Assembly (NCBI GenBank): GCA_038040385.1
Contig: JBBPII010000007.1
Span: 62,001-126,000 of the forward strand
Source of the DNA: Gilichinskyi gelida
Lineage (GTDB): Bacteria > Acidobacteriota > Thermoanaerobaculia > Gp7-AA8
DNA length: 64,000 bases
Direction of reading: 5' to 3'
In this document: positions 8,484-19,691 of the stretch, one piece after another
Layout: each line of letters opens with the position of its first letter
Position numbering within the stretch: the stretch's first letter is position 1
Position numbers and translations under genes: made by a program
Notes under the pieces: model-generated
Seen by the model: the letters and a program-made list of their open reading frames with translations, nothing else
What the model was told of the DNA's origin: nothing
Database searches by the model: none

Positions 8484-9223
8484 GGCTGCGCTCCGCTGCG
8501 CACCGCTCCCCCTCGTTTCTGCCAGTCGGGGAACCCATCCTTGTACACGTAGACGTTGTTGAACTGGATGCCCCACAGCTTCTCGGCGAGCATGTGCGAG
8601 TCCTCGCAGTCGCCGCCGCTGCAGTAGATGACGATGGGAAGGGCCTGCGCGGCGGGGTCGCTCCGCTCGTCGAAGAGCTTGCGCGTCTTCTCGTCAATGT
8701 CGGACTCCCACACCGAGAAGGGCCGCGCCCCCGCGATGTGGCCTTGCTCGTAGACCGAGGTGCGCCGCGCGTCGAGGAAGAGCACGCCCTTGCCGTGCAG
8801 GGCGGCGACGTCGTCGTAGGCGATCTCGATGTAGGGCTTGTCGGGGTGGTTTTGGAAGCGCGCCAGGACGTCGGGGGGTGGCGGTTGCGGGGTTGCGGGG
8901 TTGCGGGGTTGCGGGGTGGTCTGGGTTGCTGGGTTGCTGGGCTGCGGCACGGGGACGGGCGCTTGTGTCTGTGTAGCGACGGCCGCTCCGGCCGTCGACG
9001 TCGGCGCCGGCGCGGGCACGACCGGCGCGACAGGCTGGCGGCCGGGAGCGGCCGCCACTACACGGGGCTGCACGCTCTCGGCGCGCACCGGCACCTTCGT
9101 GGCATTCGGATACCACCCCACCAGCGTCACCTTCCGCTGCCGCGAGGCGAGCGCGTTCGAGGCGATCGCCAGCACGAATGAGGCGAGGATCAGGATGACG
9201 GCCTGGATGAGCGGTTTCTTCAT
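8480..9223 (-). CDS. Membrane-anchored rhodanese-domain protein
   Basis: 247 residues. An N-terminal membrane helix (residues about 5-26, IQAVILILASFVLAIASNAL) tethers a C-terminal rhodanese domain (about 125-240) on the outer face. The active-site loop is YCSGGDCEDS, with Cys201 as the likely sulfur-accepting residue and a second Cys206 close by. Between helix and domain lies a Pro/Ala/Thr-rich linker encoded by two different interspersed repeats (8882-8950 and 8970-9064). Coupled by overlap to the DoxX-like gene downstream. Family role: sulfur transfer or thiol oxidation; the substrate is unknown. Confidence 0.82.
   Translation of the reverse strand: MKKPLIQAVILILASFVLAIASNALASRQRKVTLVGWYPNATKVPVRAESVQPRVVAAAPGRQPVAPVVPAPAPTSTAGAAVATQTQAPVPVPQPSNPATQTTPQPRNPATPQPPPPDVLARFQNHPDKPYIEIAYDDVAALHGKGVLFLDARRTSVYEQGHIAGARPFSVWESDIDEKTRKLFDERSDPAAQALPIVIYCSGGDCEDSHMLAEKLWGIQFNNVYVYKDGFPDWQKRGGAVRSGAQP
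8882..8950. repeat. GGGGTTGCGGGGTTGC direct-repeat tract inside the rhodanese gene
   Basis: Tandem GGTTGCG units followed by GGGTTGCTG units. In the minus-strand protein they read as QPSNPAT / QPRNPAT repeats (about residues 92-114). A sequence of the same type in opposite orientation (AACCCAGCAACCCCGCAACC) is intergenic at 16723-16770. Confidence 0.7.
8970..9064. repeat. Inverted repeat with TGTAG(C/T)G(A/G)CGGCCGCTCC arms inside the rhodanese gene
   Basis: Left arm GTGTAGCGACGGCCGCTCC (from 8971) and right arm GGGAGCGGCCGCCACTACAC (to 9063), about 45 bases apart. Together they encode about residues 54-84 of the rhodanese linker. The arrangement matches the intergenic palindrome style elsewhere in the window. 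Confidence 0.65.
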
Positions 9224-9258
9224 CGCACCTTAGGACGGTGGATGGTAGCAAAGGTTCG

Positions 9259-11337
<2,079 letters not shown>

Positions 11338-11396
11338 CGGGTAGCGGGGTCGGCAATTGGGGTGCCAGGCACTCCTTTCGCTATCTGTTCGATCCC

Positions 11397-12092
11397 ATGG
11401 CACACCGAAGACTCCTTGACCGCCGCTGCTCCTACATCGTGGTCATCGACGGGGAATGGCGCGGCGATCTGCGCGAATTTGCGGACTACTTATCCTCCCT
11501 CGGCGTAGCGAAGTGCGACGTCATCATCGTCGACGACTCGCCGGAGCACAGCTTTACGCGGCACCGCCGCGTCCTCTGCTGGGTCGGGCGTCACGTCGCG
11601 GCGCGGCCGCGGCACCGTGGCCTGAGCGGAGCCGTCGATCCGCTTCGCGCGGCGCTCGAGCTCGCGTCGTCCGACCGGGTCATCGTCGCCGGCACCAGCG
11701 TCCGCTACGACGCCGTCGCCCTCGACGAAGTCTGCGCCTTGCTCGATTACCACGAGGCCGTCGAGCCGCAGGACTACCTCGATCCGCTGCCGTGGTGGGG
11801 CGGCATCGAGGCGGGACGGATGCTGCTGCACCGCGGCATCGAGCAGCAGTCCGACCACGGCGGTACGTTCGCCTTCCGCAAGTCGGCGATCCGCGGCATT
11901 CCGGCGGTCGACTGCGTCGGCGCGCCCGGCGTATTCGTCCGTCGCCTCCCGCCGCAGCTCGCCGAGTGGCTCACCGAGCGGCCGCGGGAGGAGAAGACGT
12001 TTCATGCACCGATATCAGCGCATGCGGTCTGCCACGGTGGGCTTCAACGAACACGCCGCCGACCGGCACGAATCGTCTTCACAATCTCTTGA
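11397..12092 (+). CDS. Family 2 glycosyltransferase-like protein, probably degenerate
   Basis: 231 residues. It shows the GT-A outline: VIIVDDSPEH near the N-terminus, SVRYDAVALDEVCALL, then EPQDYLDPLPWWGGIEAGRMLLHRG and GGTFAFRKSAIRG, which match the acceptor half of GT2 proteins. At the place where the family has a D-D-D metal-binding motif before VRY, this protein reads VAGTSVRY (about residues 97-104), so metal and nucleotide-sugar binding may be lost. The C-terminus is short for the family and the last 49 bases overlap the antitoxin gene on the other strand. A decaying gene or a non-catalytic homologue are both possible. Confidence 0.55.
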   Translation: MAHRRLLDRRCSYIVVIDGEWRGDLREFADYLSSLGVAKCDVIIVDDSPEHSFTRHRRVLCWVGRHVAARPRHRGLSGAVDPLRAALELASSDRVIVAGTSVRYDAVALDEVCALLDYHEAVEPQDYLDPLPWWGGIEAGRMLLHRGIEQQSDHGGTFAFRKSAIRGIPAVDCVGAPGVFVRRLPPQLAEWLTERPREEKTFHAPISAHAVCHGGLQRTRRRPARIVFTIS

Positions 12093-12268
12093 CCGGACAT
12101 TTTGGTGCCGATTCCGGGCACATCGAGAGGCGAACGCTTCGTCTTCGCGGGGCAAACCACGAAGCTGCGGCCGTCGCGTCGATCGATGCGCACCTCCCCG
12201 GTATTTGCGGCCTCGTCGAGGAGCGCTGCCAGATTCTGCCGCGCTTCCGAGAACTTGTACGTTTTCAT
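12044..12268 (-). CDS. Phd/YefM-type antitoxin, no partner toxin seen
   Basis: 74 residues beginning MKTYKFSEARQNLAALLDEA, the standard start of Phd/YefM antitoxins, with GEVRIDRRDGRSFVV in the DNA-binding region. The C-terminal toxin-binding tail is short and basic. No toxin gene follows: downstream on the same strand is the 3' end of the glycosyltransferase-like gene, which it overlaps by 49 bases. It may be an orphan or act in trans. Confidence 0.7.
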   Translation of the reverse strand: MKTYKFSEARQNLAALLDEAANTGEVRIDRRDGRSFVVCPAKTKRSPLDVPGIGTKMSGQEIVKTIRAGRRRVR

Positions 12269-12292
12269 GGGACCCGGTGAATCCCAACCAGC

Positions 12293-12637
12293 TTACGCGT
12301 CGGCGAAGCTCTTGATGGCCTCCGACTCGCTGTCGTAGACGCTGAACATCGGGAGGAGATTGGTCAAGCGCAGGGTCTTGCGCACCCGATCCTGCGGCTT
12401 GAGGAGCCGCAGCGACGCGCCGAAGCGCTTGGAGGTCTTGAGGCTCTGTACCAGCTCGCCGAGGCCGTTGCTGTCGATGTAATCCATGTCGGAGAGGTTG
12501 AGGAGGATCTTGCGATTTCCCTCGTTGAGAAGCTGCTCGACGAGGCGCGGCAACACCTCTTCGCCGACGCCCACGGCCAGCCGGCCCTGGAAGTCGACGA
12601 TGACGATGTCGCCCTTCTTGCGAGTCTCGATGTTCAT
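12293..12637 (-). CDS. STAS-domain anti-sigma factor antagonist
   Basis: 114 residues spanning one STAS domain (SpoIIAA/RsbV type). The phosphorylatable Ser sits in DYIDSNGLGELVQ. Such proteins bind and release anti-sigma factor kinases depending on phosphorylation. No kinase or sigma factor neighbours it. A second, related STAS protein is at 53388-53738; the pair differ clearly in sequence (DSNGLGEL versus DSTGLGEL), so they are paralogues rather than a recent duplication. Confidence 0.88.
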   Translation of the reverse strand: MNIETRKKGDIVIVDFQGRLAVGVGEEVLPRLVEQLLNEGNRKILLNLSDMDYIDSNGLGELVQSLKTSKRFGASLRLLKPQDRVRKTLRLTNLLPMFSVYDSESEAIKSFADA

Positions 12638-12658
12638 GGCGGCGGGATGATACTACGT

Positions 12659-12741
12659 GGGGTTGCGGGGTCTCGGGGTCTCGCGGTCTCGGGGTGGGTG
12701 TGGCCGCGAGACCCCGAGACCGCGAGACCGCGAGACCCCGA
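12659..12741. repeat. GGGGTCTC word repeat forming a long hairpin, family E copy 1
   Basis: Tandem GGGGTCTCG/GCGGTCTCG units followed by their inverse CGAGACCCCGAGACCGCGAG. The same words form a longer hairpin at 47692-47785. It lies between the divergent STAS and rsmE genes; read through in the rsmE frame it would only add an Arg-rich leader. Confidence 0.8.
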
Positions 12742-12746
12742 ATCTA

Positions 12747-13448
12747 ATGAACCTGATCCTTCTCTCCACCGCCGACTTCATCCTCGCGACACGCGTCCGT
12801 CTGACCGGCCGCCGCCTCGCGCACGTTCTGACCGTGCACCGCGCCGCCGTCGGCGACGAGCTGACGGTGGGGGTGGAGGGGGGGCGGGTGGGGCGGGGGC
12901 GGGTGGTGCGGCTCGACGCGGAGGCACTGGAGATGGACGTGGCGCTCGATCGCGATCCGCCCGCGCCGCTGCCGCTGACATTGGTCTTGGCGCTGCCGAG
13001 GCCGAAAGTGTTGAACCGCGTGATTGCCGGCGTCGCTTCGCTCGGCGTCAAGCGTGTCTTCCTCATCAACGCCTGGCGTGTGGAGAAGAGCTACTGGAAA
13101 TCGCCGCGCCTTGCGGGCCTCCGCGAGCAGGCGATCCTCGGACTCGAGCAGGCGAAAGACACGGTCATGCCCTCGATCGAGCTGCGCCGCCTCTTCCGTC
13201 CGTTCGTGGAGGACGAGCTGCCGCAGATCGCGCGGGACACACGCGCGCTGGTCGCGCATCCGGGCGCCCCGCAGGAGTGCCCGCGCCACTTGCGCGAGCC
13301 GGTGACGCTGGCCATCGGCCCCGAGGGCGGATTCATCGCCGAGGAGATCGCGTCGCTGGAACGGACGGGGTTTGCGGCGGTGTCGATCGGACCGCGCGTG
13401 CTGCGCGTGGAGACCGCGGTGGCCGCCATCATCGGGCGGTTGTTTTGA
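12747..13448 (+). CDS. rsmE: 16S rRNA (uracil-1498-N3)-methyltransferase
   Basis: 233 residues, normal length for RsmE. The start ATG 12747 was chosen because the upstream in-frame extension is encoded by the word repeat. The C-terminal SPOUT knot is clear: LAIGPEGGFIAEE, then a loop to SIGPRVLRVETAVAAIIG, which bind S-adenosylmethionine. The N-terminal half is the PUA-like RNA-binding domain. The enzyme methylates 16S rRNA in the assembled 30S subunit. Its 3' end overlaps the convergent FkbM methyltransferase gene by 20 bases. Confidence 0.93.
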   Translation: MNLILLSTADFILATRVRLTGRRLAHVLTVHRAAVGDELTVGVEGGRVGRGRVVRLDAEALEMDVALDRDPPAPLPLTLVLALPRPKVLNRVIAGVASLGVKRVFLINAWRVEKSYWKSPRLAGLREQAILGLEQAKDTVMPSIELRRLFRPFVEDELPQIARDTRALVAHPGAPQECPRHLREPVTLAIGPEGGFIAEEIASLERTGFAAVSIGPRVLRVETAVAAIIGRLF

Positions 13449-14151
13449 CGCACAGCAGATCGACGTAGTCGCGCGACTCGTCGCCGAAGCGCTCGATCTC
13501 GAAGTCCCGCAGGTGCTCGAACACCTCGTCGGGATCGAAGCCGAGCGCGCGGATGTGCGCCGGCGCGTACTCCACGGCCACCACCACGTCGCCCTGCAGC
13601 GTGGCGCGCATCCCGCGCAGGACGGCGGGCTCGTAGCCTTGCACGTCGATCTTGATGAAGCGGATGGGATGGTCGAGCGTGCGGGCGAAGGCGTCGATCG
13701 TCGTCATCGGCACGGTCTCTTTCCGGCCGCTGTACGAAACGACCTCGCCGGCCGCGACCCGGTGGTCGCCGGGATGCGCGTCGTTGTGCCACAGCTCGAT
13801 CTCCCCCACGGCATCGCCCACCGCCGATCGCAGCGGCACGATGCGGTCGTCCTTCGTGAATCGCGTCAGCCGCCGGAAGTTTTCCCCGTCGGGCTCGAAG
13901 GCGTACACGCGATACGGCGCCTCCACCGCCTGCGCGAACACCCGCGCCGTATAGCCGACGTTCGCGCCGACGTCGACGACGTGCCCGCCGCGGAAGAGCT
14001 CCGGCCGCTCGCGCACCAGCCGGGCGAAGGAGTCCTCGAAGAGCCGCTTGTATCCGAAGTAGCTGCGCACGAAGAGCCACTCCAGCGGCCCCCATCGCAG
14101 CGCGCCGCTGCGCTCCGCCAGCGCGTATGCGCGCAGCAGCAGTCCGATCAC
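13429..14151 (-). CDS. FkbM family methyltransferase
   Basis: 240 residues from a GTG start overlapping the upstream stop (GTGA). The S-adenosylmethionine site reads VVDVGANVGYTARVF, followed by YAFEPDGENF, and the FkbM hallmark IRFIKIDVQGYEPAVLRGM is present. FkbM enzymes O-methylate sugars or polyketides. It closes a three-gene overlapping run (methyltransferase, GT2 fusion, this gene), so it probably modifies a glycan made by that set (inference). Confidence 0.85.
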   Translation of the reverse strand: MIGLLLRAYALAERSGALRWGPLEWLFVRSYFGYKRLFEDSFARLVRERPELFRGGHVVDVGANVGYTARVFAQAVEAPYRVYAFEPDGENFRRLTRFTKDDRIVPLRSAVGDAVGEIELWHNDAHPGDHRVAAGEVVSYSGRKETVPMTTIDAFARTLDHPIRFIKIDVQGYEPAVLRGMRATLQGDVVVAVEYAPAHIRALGFDPDEVFEHLRDFEIERFGDESRDYVDLLCVKTTAR

Positions 14152-15434
14152 GGCACGCGGCCCATCTTGATGTCGATGAAGCCGGTGATGACCATCCGCA
14201 GCAGCGTCAGGCCGTCGCGGAAGCGGCGGATCTGCGTCGTCCCGTACGTTCGCGCCCGATAGTGCACGGGGACGTCGATCGATCCGATGCCCAGCACCGC
14301 CGCGGGAAAGAGCAGTTCGAAGTCGCCGAATGGATCGAATTCGCCGAACGACTGCCGCCAGCGGACGAAGCGCTCGTAGTCGTGGCGGGCCAGGAGCTTG
14401 GTGCCGCACAGCGAGTCGCCGACGCGCATGTCCAGCACGCTGCTGAGCGCCTTGGCGAAGAAGATGTTGCCGATGTGGTTGAGGAAGCGCATGGCCTCGC
14501 CTTCCATGGGGTAGACCAGACGGCTGCCGTTAACGAAGTCGCCGCGGCCGGCGACGTACGCCTCGTAGAAGCTGACGAGCTTCTCCGGCGGCATGGTCAG
14601 ATCGGCATCGAGGATGGTCATCAACTCGCCCCGCGCCTCGGCGAATCCGAGCCGCACGGCGTCGCCCTTCCCACGCCCGGTCTGCCGCAGCGCGCGGACG
14701 TTCGGATGTGCGGCGGCGACGCGCTCGATCTCCTGCCACGTCCCGTCGGTCGAGTGCCCTTCGACGAAGACGACCTCGACGTCGGCGCCCAGGTCGGGCA
14801 GCCGCTCGAGCGCTGCTTCGATGTTCCCGCGCTCGTTCCTCGCCGGAACGATTACGCTCAGCGACGGCCGCCGCTCCTCGGCGATGACCGGTCGCAGCAC
14901 GATGACGTTGACCAGTCCGAGCCACCGCAACAGTGGCACGGTGGGCATGACCCGGTTCAGCAACGAGCTGACGATCGGGACGTACCACGGCAGGTACGCC
15001 GCGGGGCGGATGCGCACGATCTCGAACCCGGTCAGGCGCGCCAGGTTCTCCAACGACGTGCGGGTGAGGAAGGTGGTCGGCACGTCGCCGCTCTTGATTC
15101 CGAACTGTATTGCTAAACGATATAGCAGGCGAAAGTACGGGTTATAGGCCACGACCGCCACGCGCGACGTCCGCGCCAGCTTCGACTTGATCGACAGCAG
15201 CAGCGACTCGATGTCCAGATGATGGTTGAACGTGCCGTTGAGCAGGACCACCGTGCGCCGGGTGCGCTCGCCGTCCATCGGAGGAAGCTCCTCGGCGAAC
15301 GTTTTCTCCGGCGCGTCGACCGCGGCGAGGAGGCCGCCGTCGTCGCCGGCGACGACTCCGGTCTGCAGCACGCGGTCGAAATAGCGCGCAAATGAGGAGA
15401 TCTCCGCCGCGATGAGACGATGAAAGTACTTCAT
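14148..15434 (-). CDS. Methyltransferase-like domain fused to a GT2 glycosyltransferase
   Basis: 428 residues. ATG 15434 overlaps the upstream methyltransferase stop (ATGA). Residues 1-190 look like the C-terminal half of a class I methyltransferase (VVLLNGTFNHHLDIESLLLS, then RTSLENLARLTGFEIVRIRP) but lack a visible glycine-rich SAM loop. From about residue 196 a DPM1-like GT2 domain follows: LSVIVPARNERGNIEAAL, VVFVEGHSTDGTW, ILDADLTMPPEKLV (DxD) and a C-terminal FGDFELLFPAAVLG stretch. It probably transfers a sugar to a lipid or polymer at the membrane. Middle gene of a tightly coupled set. Confidence 0.8.
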   Translation of the reverse strand: MKYFHRLIAAEISSFARYFDRVLQTGVVAGDDGGLLAAVDAPEKTFAEELPPMDGERTRRTVVLLNGTFNHHLDIESLLLSIKSKLARTSRVAVVAYNPYFRLLYRLAIQFGIKSGDVPTTFLTRTSLENLARLTGFEIVRIRPAAYLPWYVPIVSSLLNRVMPTVPLLRWLGLVNVIVLRPVIAEERRPSLSVIVPARNERGNIEAALERLPDLGADVEVVFVEGHSTDGTWQEIERVAAAHPNVRALRQTGRGKGDAVRLGFAEARGELMTILDADLTMPPEKLVSFYEAYVAGRGDFVNGSRLVYPMEGEAMRFLNHIGNIFFAKALSSVLDMRVGDSLCGTKLLARHDYERFVRWRQSFGEFDPFGDFELLFPAAVLGIGSIDVPVHYRARTYGTTQIRRFRDGLTLLRMVITGFIDIKMGRVP

Positions 15435-16183
15435 CGCTTCTCCAGCACCACCAGACACCGCCCGCCGAAGAGCCGCGGCGCGGCGGAGAGGCGCGCGTCG
15501 AGCCACCGCAGCAGCGGCAGCGCGCGCCGCGGATAGAGCGCCGGTTTGCTGAAGCCGCCGGACAGCAGGTAATGCCACGCCGAGAAGGCCTCGGCGCGCA
15601 CCATATGTAGGACGGGCTTCAGCCCGTCCCGGCGGGCTAAAGCCCGCCCTACATCATTTCCCCGAAAGAACATCCGCGTCGCGTTCCCCTGCGCCGCGTA
15701 ATAGTCATCGCTCTCCGGCGCCTCGGGCGACAGGTCGATCGGCGCCCGCCACTTCACTCGCTCGGGGTGGATCTCGTACACGGGAAAGCTGGTCAGGCTG
15801 ACGAACACGTCGAAGATGATGACGCGTCCGCCGTCCGCGAGCACGCGCGCGCATTCATCGAGCGCCGCGACGGGCCGCCGCAGGTGGTGGAAGACGTCGA
15901 AGAGGACGATGGCCCGCGCCGCGCCGTCGCGAAACGGCAGCCGGTACGCGCTGCAGGCGACGTCGAGCCAGTCGTGGACGAAAACGTCGGTGAGAATCGC
16001 TTCCCCGACCGCCCCTCGCAGGTTCCCGATCCCCGACCCGAGCTCGATCACCGCCCCCGCCCCCGGCCCGATCGCCGCCGCGATCCGCTCGTAGAAGCCG
16101 GCGTAGATCTCACGCAGCAGGGGACGGTCGCGCCACGCGCGGGCGTTGCGGGCGATCTCGTCGGCGTGTTGGTGAGCGGTCAT
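15431..16183 (-). CDS. Class I SAM-dependent methyltransferase with a repeat-encoded insert
   Basis: 250 residues from ATG 16183 (MTAHQHADEIARNARAW). SAM-binding motifs: AVIELGSGIGNLRG, then RAIVLFDVFHHLRRPVAAL and GGRVIIFDVFV. Substrate unknown; the overlapping GT2 fusion and FkbM genes suggest a glycan or lipid. About residues 177-193 (GRALARRDGLKPVLHMV) are encoded by an interspersed palindrome (15605-15654), kept in frame between otherwise normal protein segments. Confidence 0.8.
   Translation of the reverse strand: MTAHQHADEIARNARAWRDRPLLREIYAGFYERIAAAIGPGAGAVIELGSGIGNLRGAVGEAILTDVFVHDWLDVACSAYRLPFRDGAARAIVLFDVFHHLRRPVAALDECARVLADGGRVIIFDVFVSLTSFPVYEIHPERVKWRAPIDLSPEAPESDDYYAAQGNATRMFFRGNDVGRALARRDGLKPVLHMVRAEAFSAWHYLLSGGFSKPALYPRRALPLLRWLDARLSAAPRLFGGRCLVVLEKR
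15605..15654. repeat. Palindromic repeat with GACGGGCTTCAGCCCGTC core, inside a methyltransferase gene
   Basis: ATGTAGGACGGGCTTCAGCC...GTCCCG then GGGCTAAAGCCCGCCCTACAT: two hairpins whose outer ends ATGTAGG and CCTACAT pair. Matches the style of the 6200-6241 element. Confidence 0.75.
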
Positions 16184-16209
16184 CGAAGCGTCGCGACCAC
16201 CACTCCGAA

Positions 16210-16605
16210 TCAGCCGCGCTTCGCCGTCTTCGTTGGGTGTTTTTCGGAGCGTTCGACCGCCTTGGGGCGTCTTCGTGGCCGAGGCTTGACGTTTTCGCGA
16301 ATCCACTCGATTGCCGATCCCGGGATGTCGACCTCCTCGAAGAGCTCACGCACGACCGTCCGGGCATCAGCGTTTTGCGGAACTTCGACGGTAACGCGAT
16401 GCGTAATCTCGCCGTAGGTCACGACAACATAGGAGCCACTTTCGAGCCGGATCAGCGCGCCCTTTGAAGGTTCAGCCGCCGCGAGAGCGTCGATGCCGAC
16501 AGTGCGCACCGGGAACATGCGCTCGAACTGCTTCTCGGAAAGGTGCAGTTGCAGTACCGGCACTACATTTCCCTTCAGTTCATGCGGCTGCGCGTATCGC
16601 ATCAA
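16210..16605 (-). CDS. Hypothetical small basic-tailed protein
   Basis: 131 residues that I do not recognise. The N-terminal part PVLQLHLSEKQFERMFPVRT and the middle GSYVVVTYGEITHRVTVEVP look like a small alpha/beta domain; the C-terminal 25 residues are strongly basic (RPRRRPKAVERSEKHP). No signal peptide or membrane helix. It stands between the glycan-methyltransferase run and the glucosidase gene, with a gap of 26 bases to the methyltransferase start, so it may be the first gene of that transcript. Confidence 0.5.
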   Translation of the reverse strand: MMRYAQPHELKGNVVPVLQLHLSEKQFERMFPVRTVGIDALAAAEPSKGALIRLESGSYVVVTYGEITHRVTVEVPQNADARTVVRELFEEVDIPGSAIEWIRENVKPRPRRRPKAVERSEKHPTKTAKRG

Positions 16606-16722
16606 TCGACTCGCTTTACGATTCTAGCAGCGATGAACACCAGGTCCGGATCATTCGGAGATTGGATCACGCCACCGCGCACGCCGCTCCAAGTCGGCAG
16701 GCAGGGCGCGTGGTACTTCTCC

Positions 16723-16770
16723 TGTCAACCTGACAACCCAGCAACCCCGCAACCTCGCTACCGCGCAACC
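16723..16770. repeat. AACCCAGCAACCCCGCAACC word-repeat tract
   Basis: Repeated GCAACC units abutting the glucosidase stop codon. They are the complement of the GGTTGC tract inside the rhodanese gene (8882-8950). Confidence 0.6.
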
Positions 16771-19587
<2,817 letters not shown>

Positions 19588-19613
19588 CGGACGGCGAGAA
19601 GCTTAGCGCGCCC

Positions 19614-19683
19614 GTCATCCTGAGCGAAGCGAAGGATCTCGCGCTGCGCATTCTGAGATCCTTCGCCTGCGGCTCAGGATGAC
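19614..19683. repeat. Intergenic repeat, family D copy 1 (GTCATCCTGAGCGAAGCGAA type)
   Basis: GTCATCCTGAGCGAAGCGAA...GGATCTC and the inverse GAGATCC...GGCTCAGGATGAC form a hairpin. This is a widely seen bacterial repeat whose translations give VILSEAKDL or CHPERSEGS peptides. Related copies are at 44312-44405 and 48868-48943. It lies between the M56 gene and the glucosidase gene. Confidence 0.85.
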
Positions 19684-19691
19684 GTATCCGC

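Noticed and set aside
8882..8950. Possible CRISPR array from tandem GGTTGC units
   Set aside because: Units are 7-9 bases without spacers and lie in a coding linker.
12659..12741. Possible rho-independent terminator for the STAS or rsmE gene
   Set aside because: It lies upstream of both divergent genes and has no T tract; better explained as a word repeat.
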